The notes beneath the pieces are model-generated. The model made no database searches. It saw nothing but the letters and a program-made list of their open reading frames with translations, and was not told the origin of the DNA. From Nemophila menziesii (lineage: Eukaryota; Streptophyta; Magnoliopsida; Boraginales; Hydrophyllaceae), in NCBI GenBank assembly GCA_029959085.1, contig JARWIR010000002.1:47550233-47614232 (forward strand): 64,000 nucleotides of DNA, given 5' to 3'. The translations under genes were made by a program, and so were the position numbers. This document shows, piece by piece, positions 49,091-58,152 of the stretch. The first letter of the stretch is position 1, and every line of letters begins with the position of its first letter.

Positions 49091-50437
49091 TCCAGAGTTG
49101 GTTCGAGAAAAATTCCCAGATGAGAGTTTATTTGCTATCTTTAGTGGATCACCGTGGTATGCTGATATTGCAAATCTTGTGGTAAGTGGTTCTTTTCCTA
49201 AAGGAGCTACTTCACAAGACAAGAAGAGGTTGAGTACATGTGCTAGACAGTTCTTTTGTGGGGACCATTTCCTCTACAAAATGTGTGGTGATCAAATGGT
49301 AAGAAGATGTATATCTGAGAATGAGATTTATGGGGTTATTGCAGGTTGTCACGATTTACCCTATGGAGGACATTTCAAAGGTGATCGCACAGCTGCTAAG
49401 GTACTTCAGTCTTGTTTTTATTGGCCTATGTTACATAAAGATTGACATGAATATGTAAAGAAGTGTAATAGATGTCAATTTACTGGGAATATATCCTAGA
49501 GGGATGAGATGCCGCGTAATAAGATTCTTGAGGTAGAGATATTCGATGTGTAGGGTATTGATTTTATGGGTCCGTTTGTACCATCAAATGGAAATTTATA
49601 TATCTTGTTGGCTATTGATTATGTGTCCAAACGGGTAGAGGCTGTAGCTCTTCCCACGAATGATTCGCGAGTGGTAATTAAATTTTTGAACTCTCATATT
49701 TTCACTATACATGGTACACCTTGAGTAATTATAAGTGAAGGAGGTACACATTTTGTAAACAAATATTTGAAGATTGTTCTGGAGGAACATGGGATTAGAC
49801 ATCGTGTTTCCACTGCTTATCACCCACAAGCCAATGGTCAAGCTGAAGTTTCAAATCGAGAAAATCTATCCTTGAGAAGACTGTTGGTCCTACTAGAAAA
49901 GACTGGTCTTTAAAATTAGATGATGCACTATGGGCTTATCGTACTGCTTTCAAAACTCGTGTTGGTGCATCTCCGTATCGAATGGTGTATGGTAAGGCTT
50001 GTCCTTTACCTGTTGAGCTTGAATTGGGTGCATATTGGGCAATATCTTAATTGAATTTAGATCCTACCTTGGCCGTTGAGAATAGAATGATGAAATTAAA
50101 TGAACTTGATGAGTTCCGATTACATGCTTATGAGAATGCTAAGTTGTACAAAGAAAACACGAAGAGATGGCATGATAATCGGATTAGAGTGAAGAAATTT
50201 CAAGTTGGACAAAAGGTCCTTAAATATAACTCGAAGTTCAGCAATCATCCGGGTAAGTTGAGGTCTAAATGGTCGGGTCCTTATATCGTAACAAAAGTCA
50301 CGCCTCATGGAGCTATTGAGATTGAGAATCAGGTCGAGCATCGTACCTTCATGGTAAACGGTCATCGATTGAAGATTTATCACGGAGGCGAAGATATTAA
50401 TCGCGCGGTGGACCCACACCCCGGAGAGGTTATGTAA
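49091..50437 (+). pseudogene. Integrase of element 2, broken, catalytic Asp changed
   Basis: Would insert the cDNA into the genome. The His-His-Cys-Cys zinc site spans about 49349-49475 ([10 protein letters not shown] ... KKCNRCQ), cut by a TGA at 49443-49445. The core has DFMGP with the first Asp at 49560-49562. The second acidic position reads SEGGTHF (Glu at 49737-49739) where Asp is expected. The Glu of [10 protein letters not shown] is at 49845-49847. Stops lie at 49497, 49551 and 49722, with a frameshift near 49860 and a TAA at 50048. The last open part (50051-50437) is the C-terminal DNA-binding region with KWSGPYIVTKV and the ending VNGHRLKIY. No chromodomain, as usual for Athila. Confidence 0.9.
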
Positions 50438-50689
50438 CTCCTCGAAGCACCTTAGAATATGAGGTAACATTCGAGCTTAACGATGTTAAATAAAAGCCAA
50501 TTCATTGTATATTAGTTTCGTATTTTCGTAGTGTATATTAGTAATTTTCGTTGATTAGTGTTTATTTTTAAGAAATGAGAAAGGGTAGTTGTTTTTGAAG
50601 ATTTCAGGAGTACAAAAGGTCATGAGTTTGGGGTAAAAGTGTTAGAAGTAAAAAAAATTCAGAAAACGAAGTTAGAGAAACCGGTTACC
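50438..50689. other. Spacer after pol, with polypurine-like motif
   Basis: No open frame. GAGTTTGGGGT at 50624-50634 repeats the core of the tract that precedes the 3' LTR. Confidence 0.6.
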
Positions 50690-51085
50690 CGGTTTTGCAC
50701 AAACCAGGAACCCGGTACCGTGAGCTGTGAAGACCCAAGTCTCTAACCACTGCGTGGCGCGAGACGCAAGGCGCTGCATCTGAATTCACGCATCGACGCA
50801 AAACGGGGCCTTGGTTTTGCACAAACCGGGTACCCGGTTTCTAGAGCTGTAGAGATCGAAGTTTCTGACCCCTGCGTGGCTCGAGACGCGAGGGGTTGCG
50901 TCAAAGCCATCCCACGCTGCTGCACCAGACGCAAACCGGGAACCCGGTTTTGAGAGCTGATGTTCCAAACTCTCTGACCACTGCGTGGCACGAGACGTAG
51001 GTCAGCTGCATCCAGAGTAAAAAAAACCGAATTTAGCATTTTTTCTCGCCGACCTAGCGTCGAAAACCGGAACCGGGTTTCGCCG
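50690..51085. repeat. GC-rich tandem repeats with near-perfect palindromes
   Basis: Three imperfect units of about 100-120 bases (starting about 50690, 50814 and 50931). Each has ACCCGGTTT, GAGCTG, and CTGCGTGGC.CGAGACG in the same order, plus a partial fourth at 51064-51085. The second unit holds an 18-base perfect palindrome, AAACCGGGTACCCGGTTT, at 50823-50840; the third has a one-pair variant at 50933-50950. The GC content stands out sharply from the AT-rich surroundings. A fragment of the same kind lies in the 3' region at about 55147-55190. Minus frames across it have no domain. Confidence 0.85.
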
Positions 51086-51470
51086 CTGTATATGTCGGTT
51101 TTCAGCTTTTGTAACCTATTTATTTAGCTTCTTTCTCAAGTTAGCCTCCACATCCGATTTCAGCTTTACCCTACTCCGAAAATCATCATGAAAACAAGCT
51201 TTATTCACTAAATCTTGCTCTCTTTCTTCCTAAAAACACATGATAAACCCAAAATCTTGCCAAAACTTCACCTAATATCCTACTTTTTCCTCAATTCTTT
51301 CTTCACCCAAACCTTAAATTGAACCACTAAACCTTTCCAATCCTTCAAATTGATCCTTACACATCTCATAAGTTACACTAATTCACCTTAATCTTCTCCC
51401 AAAACATCAAAGATTGTAACTTTTCCTTAGTTGTCAACTCTTTGAAGTTTTGAGTTTGGGTTGGAAAGAC
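51086..51470. other. Leader of the downstream ORF
   Basis: C/T- and A-rich untranslated sequence with several short upstream stops, between the GC-rich repeats and the ATG at 51471. No clear splice acceptor or TATA box was recognised, although subgenomic or spliced expression would be needed to use the ORF. Confidence 0.5.
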
Positions 51471-52643
51471 ATGACTAACAGGACAGATTCTTTCAGTTAC
51501 ACAAGAAGAAACAACCCAAGAACAAGAACCAATCCTGGTGCTACACAAGAGAAAGCTATTGAGATTCCAGATTTGGGTCCTAAACAAAAGATTGAAGAGG
51601 TTAAAACTACTATGAAGAGAAAAGAAAACCCAAGTAAGGCCACTCCTGTTAAGCCTACTTTGGTTGATGAAGAAGAAGAGGAAGAGATTGAGGAAGAAGA
51701 GATTGAAAAAGAAATTCCAAAAGAACCTATTCCAGAACCGCGAGCCCCAAGAAGAAAAGCTATTGCACACAAAATAAAGAGGGCATTCACACCTTGGACT
51801 GAACAGGTTCGTGATCGAATTAAGTTCTTGAAGTTTGGTATTGAGAAAACATTCCCTTCTGGTATTATGACTAGCGAATTTAAGAGTTATGCAACTACTT
51901 GTGATAAGTTTGGGTGGACTGGATTGAGACAGAGAAAGCTTACCTTTATCCCCACCTTAGTCCGTCATTTTTATGAAGGAGTTTCCTTTTCGAATAAACA
52001 AACAATTATCATCCGTAAAAAGGTATTACCCCTCTCAGTTGAACTTATTCGCAAAGCCTTGAAACTCCCCGAATTTACTGGTCCTTATACTTATTTCGAA
52101 ATGCTAAATGACCCTTCTTTTGAGTGGGAATCTCTTTGGGACACAGTTTTGATTCGTGGGAAACATCCTATTCCGATTGGTGAAAGATATGGTGGACGGA
52201 TTTATAGTAGTTGTTTGGTACCTTGTGCTAAGGTAAGGTCTAGATTCGTAGTACCTACATTCTTTGGTATTAATCACACTTCCGAGTTGAAGAAGGAGCA
52301 TGTTATTTTTATTAAGAACATTGTTGAAAATCGAGAGATGGATGTTGTGCGTGTAATTTACGAGACAATAATGGAGTTTGAGAAAATCCCTACTACTCAA
52401 CAAAACCTCAAGTTTCCTTGTACTATCACTACATTGTGTCTAGACGCAAAAATACCGCGAAGGAACGAAGTGATTGACGCATCCGAAGAGGGAGACGCAA
52501 TGACATTAAATTCCATTGACAACGCCCACAATGAAGCAACCCATCCAATTAAGAACCCTAGAGCTCCTCCACCAAAGAAGAAGATACATACTGATAATGG
52601 GTTAGAGGAAGAGATTCGAGTGTTGAAAGAGAATCAAGAATAG
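51471..52643 (+). CDS. Downstream (env-position) ORF with putative plant transposon protein domain
   Basis: A 390-residue open frame from the first good ATG; the frame is open a few codons farther upstream but without ATG. Residues 1-65 are polar and Arg/Lys-rich. Residues 66-82 are a Glu run, and 91-106 are basic and could act as a nuclear signal. From about 110 to 330 the sequence resembles the domain annotated in many plant genomes as putative plant transposon protein (PF20167-like): a FIPTLVRHFYEG segment, VLPLSVELIRKALKLPE, and near its end FPCTITTLCLDAKIP. The tail has PPPKKK and a short coiled-coil-like stretch. No signal peptide or membrane segment is seen, so it is env-like by position only. 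It is the only unbroken long frame of element 2. The TAG stop is followed by 50 more open codons in the same frame. Function unknown. Confidence 0.8.
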   Translation: MTNRTDSFSYTRRNNPRTRTNPGATQEKAIEIPDLGPKQKIEEVKTTMKRKENPSKATPVKPTLVDEEEEEEIEEEEIEKEIPKEPIPEPRAPRRKAIAHKIKRAFTPWTEQVRDRIKFLKFGIEKTFPSGIMTSEFKSYATTCDKFGWTGLRQRKLTFIPTLVRHFYEGVSFSNKQTIIIRKKVLPLSVELIRKALKLPEFTGPYTYFEMLNDPSFEWESLWDTVLIRGKHPIPIGERYGGRIYSSCLVPCAKVRSRFVVPTFFGINHTSELKKEHVIFIKNIVENREMDVVRVIYETIMEFEKIPTTQQNLKFPCTITTLCLDAKIPRRNEVIDASEEGDAMTLNSIDNAHNEATHPIKNPRAPPPKKKIHTDNGLEEEIRVLKENQE

Positions 52644-52796
52644 ATGATTGCTACTTTAGGGAATGTTACAAAAGAGTTAGAACTCCTCCGAAACATGATA
52701 ATTGGGGTGAGCACTATGCAACACGCCACCTATAGTTTACTTACGCTGGACATAGTTGATGGACGCAACACCAATGACCAGCCACACGCAGGTTAA
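52644..52796 (+). other. In-frame extension after the TAG stop
   Basis: Fifty codons follow the stop at 52641-52643 without interruption to a TAA at 52794-52796. They encode a Leu/Met-spaced helix (TKELELLRNMI) like a coiled coil. Element 1 has the same stop and extension. The ancestral protein was probably longer, or the stop is read through; the first is more likely. Confidence 0.55.
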
Positions 52797-52856
52797 GATA
52801 CGTTTTCTTTCCTTTCTCATTTAGTGTATATTATTTTATTGCGTTGAGTATTTTTC

Positions 52857-52893
52857 GAGTCGTGGGGACACGACTCATTTCTGAGTTTGGGGT
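52857..52893 (+). other. Hairpin and internal polypurine-like motif
   Basis: GAGTCGTG (52857-52864) pairs with CACGACTC (52869-52876) over a GGGA loop. GAGTTTGGGGT follows at 52883-52893. Kept in element 1 at 3362-3398. Confidence 0.6.
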
Positions 52894-53240
52894 GGGGTTC
52901 GTTGCCTCATCCCAGTTTTATGTGTTTTATCGCTTACAATAAAATTAATTAGGAGTTGCGTTTGACTGTAGAAGCTTTTAAATGTCCCCATTAGGCATAA
53001 TTTTGATAAATCAATGATAGTAAATAGTGGACTTTAGGAATTAGTATAAAACGCGCTTTAATTGCATGCAAACATAGATATTGGATAGGAAGAATTAACA
53101 AACAATGCAAAATAAGTAAGTTCGTACTTAAGGAAAATGTTTGGTGTGTAGAACGTGAGATCTAAATTAGTTGAGAACCCACTTAAATATGAACTAGAGA
53201 CGAACCATGTAGTTAGGAAATTGATAGGGGCAGTTCTTTG
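52894..53240. other. Noncoding 3' region of element 2, before the nested solo LTR
   Basis: Matches 3399-3745. No gene seen. Confidence 0.7.
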
Positions 53241-54805
53241 ATAGCTGATGTCTCCTCATTTATGATAGATTTATATTAGGATGAGACATCATTTTTAGTG
53301 ATTTAGGAAGTCATCTAGTCGATTTTCTTGTGAAATAGTGCACTTTCCTATTTTGAGTCTTGGTTTAGTAAAATAATATTTTTAGAGCATATTGGGTTTA
53401 ATTATTTATTTAGTGTGAAGCTTTAAAGATAATGATGGAGATTAATTAGATTCCAAGTAAAAGACTAAGAGATATGGAAAGAGATAAGAATGGTAATTAA
53501 AGATAAGGAAAGAAGATCTTGAGGAAATCTGGAGATAGAAGGAAAGAGAGTTCAATTAGGAAAAGGAAAAACTGTCAAATAAATCAGAATTTCGGTACCT
53601 ACGTCTAAAGAAGTGGTGATAACTCCAAATCCGAGCCGATTCTGGAAGATCCCTTTCACAGGGACGTAGATAATTCCGTGAGGATTCTTTTGATATCTTA
53701 TGGGTAAAAAAAGGTCAGTAACGAAGAAGATATGGTAAAAACAAGCTAGCAGTAATTACCCTTATCTACCTACGAATTTGAGTTGGGCTAGGAGTCCATT
53801 ACTTTCCTTTTCCTTCAAGGAGACGAATTAAGGTTCCTAAACACCTATAAATACACCCTTATACCATTGTAAACATGTCCTTGCTCAGTTTCAAGCTTAG
53901 TCTTAGTCCTTGCTTGTATTTTCTCAGTTTTAAATAATAGCTTAGTCCTTTAAATAAATATTCATCCTTAGAATCAAGCTATTCATCCAAAAAGCAAGCT
54001 AACCTATAGAGGAAGACAAGAAGAAGAAGTTGGAGAGTGACAAACTCCTCTTCTACATCTCACCTTCTCTATATTTAGGGTAATTAGCTATAGATTTATG
54101 CTCAACCCTAATTCTAAGCTTTTATTCTGTAAGTTTTACTTTTAATTTTTGGGTTATTATTTTGTCTTTAATTCATAAATACTATTTGTTATTTTAATTG
54201 ATTGAGCATGGCGTATATTGTTATTATGTGTTTTTACTTATTGTTCCATCCCTAGATTTGGCCAATCATAGGATTATTCTTAGTTATTGACAACACCACA
54301 TAATCGTCTAGTTTTGATCCTTCGCCTAATTAGATAGCCATAAAGGTTTAATTTAATTACCAATCATTACTCATGAATCCTTAGTAGTGGAGAGGTTGCT
54401 CCTAAGCCTAATAGAGGCTAGGTAGAATTTAGAATCCTGTTTAATATATAATGCTTAATCTGTGACAGGTTAGAATAACAACTTAGTAAAATAGACTTAT
54501 ATTAGTGACCCTAATCTATTAGACTTACATTCATATTTATTTATCTGCATTCGTATTTTTTTATTTCATATCAGATAGTTATTCATCTCTTTATCTTTTT
54601 ATATAAACATATAAATTCATCTACGCTTGTTAAACATAAGTAGATCTAACAGATCAAATCCCTGCGAACGAACTTAATTTATCATTAAAACTTGCAAACG
54701 ATCTGTGATACTTGCAGTGAGTTTCGTGGTTCTCAAGGGTGTGTGCTCTTTATTATTATCTTTATTTATCAATTATTTTATCACACCTTTGCCCCCACCA
54801 ATAGC
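53241..54805 (+). mobile_element. Nested solo LTR of a diverged relative (TSD ATAGC), copy 2
   Basis: LTR proper 53246-54800 (1555 bp), with ATAGC at 53241-53245 and 54801-54805. Same ends, length and TSD as 3751-5305. TATA box at 53846-53853. The two copies differ by scattered substitutions, which date the block duplication, not the insertion. Confidence 0.93.
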
Positions 54806-55796
54806 CATTTGAAGCCTTTTAGCTTTCTATCACTTGTATTAATATTATCCGCCTTAGCCCAATTTTGATCCTTAAAGCCTTTTCTTTTGTCGCCATGTTA
54901 TAAGCCCATATCCCCTTTGTTTATTAGGCATTTCCAAATGACCCGCACTTGAATCACGATCCTGAGACATGTCTCGAGCTTGAGTTTGGTGTGGTGGGAC
55001 CATCTTTTGGGAAAGTACATTGGGAGGGAGATATATGTGTTTGTATTAAGGCACGAAAAGAAAAATTCAGATGATATTGCTTATTGTAACCCTTTGCCGG
55101 GATTGAAAAAAAAAGTGAAGTGAAATAAAATTCTCAGAGTCAGTAAGATTCGGGTACCCGGATTTCACAAAACCGGGAACCCGGTTTCTTCTGACTTCAA
55201 TTTTTGAGAAAAAGAATAAAAAGAAAAGAAAAAGAAAAATAAAGAAAGAATAAAATACCTGGCAAAGTGGAAGTTTCTGAAATCATCTTAGTATAGATTG
55301 GGTTAACTTGGGGATGCTAATTAACGCATCAAAAGGGCTGAGTGAGAACATTATCTGAGTGTAAGCTCAAGCTCGTGTTGATGGTAAGTGAGGAGAGAGC
55401 CAAAAGCTCACTTCAAATTTACCAAATATACATACCATACCGTCCCTAAGCCTACGCTAAAACCGTAAAGTCCTCGTGATTCCTAGGTGCATGGTGAGTT
55501 AATAGATTATATACTAAGTGGAGCGTTCAAAGCGAGTAAGGATCAAGGAACATCCTATAGCCATCATATTGAGATAAGTACGAATGTAACCTTCTAGCAT
55601 TGCGAAGTTAATTGTATGATTGAGTTTATTTATGTTTGATTGTTGCATGATTAGTGTATGTGTATATTAGTTCCTAATGTTTGCTATATGAGATTTATTT
55701 TTGGTAATGCTTTGGGTGTATTAATTTGCGTCTATTTCTTCGTAATCACCTTTTCCCTTTGTTTTTAATTTTACTTTGTCGAGACGACAAAGGTTT
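54806..55796. other. Noncoding 3' region of element 2, after the solo LTR
   Basis: Contains a GAGACATGTCTC palindrome (54964-54975), a short GGGTACCCGG...GGGAACCCGG patch (about 55147-55190) related to the GC-rich repeats, and an A/G-rich tract (about 55205-55255). No gene seen. Confidence 0.65.
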
Positions 55797-55809
55797 GAGT
55801 TTGGGGTCT
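55797..55809 (+). promoter_or_regulatory. Polypurine-type tract of element 2
   Basis: GAGTTTGGGGTCT directly before the 3' LTR. Confidence 0.75.
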
Positions 55810-57381
55810 TGATGTCTCCTCTTTTGTTCTATATTTATATGCTTAGGAGACATCAAATTAGGTGATTATCTGACTATTTTAATAGACTTTTAGTAATAAT
55901 ATGCAATATTCCAATTTCTCTCCTTCGATTTTAATATTATTGAGTTATTAACCTTTTGCGCGTAATCTTGTGTATTTTAGTGGAAAGTTTGTAGGTTTTG
56001 AATATTAGCTAGGAGAAGAATCTGAGAAGAAAGTCAAAGATGGTGATATGGAGTCAAACCTTGAAGATAAATCCCGAAATGAATTATATTTTGAAGCTGC
56101 AAATCTGGAAACCTGTCAAAGATTGCTGATTTCGAGGCGCTTACGAGTTGATTTAGCCGCTGACCTTTGAAGAGATTATGTTCCATATCGAGTTACAGAA
56201 ATTTACCACGTGATTTGAGGTCAATCGGAGTTATAACGAATCGGCTAGAGTTGTTTTAGTGAAGGTGGTGCAGCAATTACGGGATTTTGGTCTTAGATAA
56301 TGAACTTGGGCCTTTATTATTTCATTTAATCATTAGCCAAGGTCCAAGTCTGAATTTTATAAGTATAAATAGGGCTTTTGACTTCTATTTTTCACACAAT
56401 TCATTATTTTCAAAAGTCAGATAAGAAGAAAAGAAGCAGAAGCAAGGAAGAGAAGAAGCTTGGAGCTGGAGACTGTCTATATCTCCATCTTTCAGCCGAA
56501 TCAACATCCTAATTAGGTTTCTTAATTTTCTTTCTGTAAAACAAATTATGAATTCCTCTTTATTTATTTTCTTAGTTTTTCCAATTATGAGCTAATTTCA
56601 TTAAGTACTTGAGAACGCGTAATGGATTGAACCATGAATTGTTTCATTCTATGTTATTGAATTTGGGATTGTTTTAATTTAATTCAAATTGGGTACTTAT
56701 TATTTTTTCTTTAATTTACACCTATTGACTATTATTGAAGTCATGAATCAATTTTAGGAATTAGTACTTAGGATATTCCAATTAGTGACGATTGGATCAC
56801 CTTGATAGGGGGTCTAGGTACGGATCTAGTTAATGAAAGTAGGATATAAATTATTTGACCTTGATAGGCTTGATTAATCTTACGGCCAATTGGGTAATTA
56901 GACTTGAACTATTCGAAGGTGGACTATATTCACCCTGACGGGGTTTGTAGCACCTAAGAAGAGCTCTTTAGTCCACCATGACGGGGGTAAGGAGATAATT
57001 GAATCCCGACCAATAGTAATTACCGAATTTGTCCCTCAAACAATACATTGAATGATTTGATTTAGGTATAATCCTAGCATTACTCGAGTACTACCTTCTC
57101 ATATCTTGCGTCCAACTATTTTTACTTGCGTATAGTTTTATATTTGCATTAATTTAGTCTTTTTAATTATTGTCTTAGTTCTTAGAAAACCAACAAACAA
57201 ACTTAAAATCATTTATCTGCTTTTACGTGCAATTAAACACTACTTGATAAGCATTCGAGTCAACCAATCCGTCCCTTAGAATGAATCTGTTATCACTATT
57301 ATTACTTGGGGGAACCGTACACTTGCGGTTGTGGTTCTCTTTACTTAATGCATTTATTTTAGAACACACGAAGGACCACCA
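55810..57381 (+). mobile_element. 3' LTR of element 2
   Basis: 1572 bp, TG...CA ends, followed by GAAGC (57382-57386). Terminal hairpin and TATA box (56364-56374) kept. Shares variants with the 3' LTR of element 1 and not with its own 5' LTR. Confidence 0.95.
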
Positions 57382-58147
57382 GAAGCCCTAATTTATTTTA
57401 CTTGGAGTGGAAGACAAGTAAATGACTCTTTCATTCGCAGCCCTAAAATATAGGAAAGGTAAGATTTTGTTGCTGATTTGTTTTGGTCATATCTCCTTCA
57501 ATACTTATCCGTTTGACGCGTTCTTTATATCAAAATCACTTGTCTCGGAAAACTCTATCCATTGGTCCAGAACATTCTCCTAAATTCTTATCCAATCTTG
57601 AGTTATGAGCTCGTCTTTGAACGTGGCTGGAATTTCCAATCTATTTGGTAACTTTATCTTTTCCTTCTTTGCATATTTTCTTCCTTAATCTTCCAATTTT
57701 CATGTATATCTTCTTTTATTTACTTCTTAGACTTGGCTTGGTGTCTAATTTATTACCATATAACTTTAAAGCTTCACAATAAATAAATAATTAAACCGCA
57801 TATTCTTTAAAAATTAATAATTCATTAAATCAAGACCAGAAATACAAAAGTGCACTCTAAAATTGGAAATTCGAATAAAATACTTCCTAACACACTAAAA
57901 ATGATCTAAGACTTTAATTCCCACTTCTCCTCCTTATATTGATTTCCCATGAAATTTAAGAACCTACTAACTTTGCACTAAAAATAGCGAAATTAACGCA
58001 CAAAAGCTCTAAAAATGCAAATAGTCTAATGCCAGGGGAGAAAGTGTAATATGATGAAATAAGCATAAAAGTCTATCAAATAAGTCAAATATTCACCTAA
58101 AAGGATGTCTTCTAAGTGCTAATATTAAAACAAATAGGGAGACATCA
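57382..58147 (-). mobile_element. Old solo LTR, inner part (copy 2)
   Basis: Second half of the LTR begun at 42078; the first five bases are the GAAGC duplication. On the minus strand it starts TGATGTCTCCC with an imperfect hairpin partner at about 58104-58115. AGTAG follows at 58148-58152. Confidence 0.9.
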
Positions 58148-58152
58148 AGTAG
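58148..58152. repeat. Right TSD (AGTAG) of the old solo LTR, copy 2
   Basis: Pairs with 42073-42077. Confidence 0.93.

Larger units (their letters stand above)
43152..57381 (+). mobile_element. Element 2: full-length but defective Athila-like Ty3/gypsy retrotransposon
   Basis: 14.2 kb including a nested 1.56-kb solo LTR, so about 12.7 kb of its own. Order: 5' LTR, Asp-type PBS, gag, protease, RT, RNase H, integrase, GC-rich repeats, a downstream ORF, a long 3' untranslated region with nested solo LTR, polypurine-type tract, 3' LTR, with TSD GAAGC. This order, the PBS and the protease and RT motifs fit the Athila group. gag and pol carry at least nine stops or frameshifts. The DOWNSTREAM frame alone is unbroken. 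Confidence 0.94.

Noticed and set aside
50743..51039. Minus frames of 98 and 60 codons over the GC-rich repeats
   Set aside because: High GC lowers stop frequency; the peptides simply repeat with the DNA units and have no domain.
51378..51790. Minus frames rich in Phe/Ser opposite the downstream ORF
   Set aside because: Antisense shadows of the Glu-rich and Lys-rich part of 51471-52643.
51471..52643. True envelope glycoprotein
   Set aside because: No signal peptide, no membrane segment and no cleavage-like site are visible; the domain resembles the plant transposon protein family instead.
53246..54800. Part of the Athila element's own 3' region rather than a separate insertion
   Set aside because: TG...CA ends, LTR-like start and end, own TATA box, 1555-bp length and exact ATAGC TSDs in both copies show a separate solo LTR.
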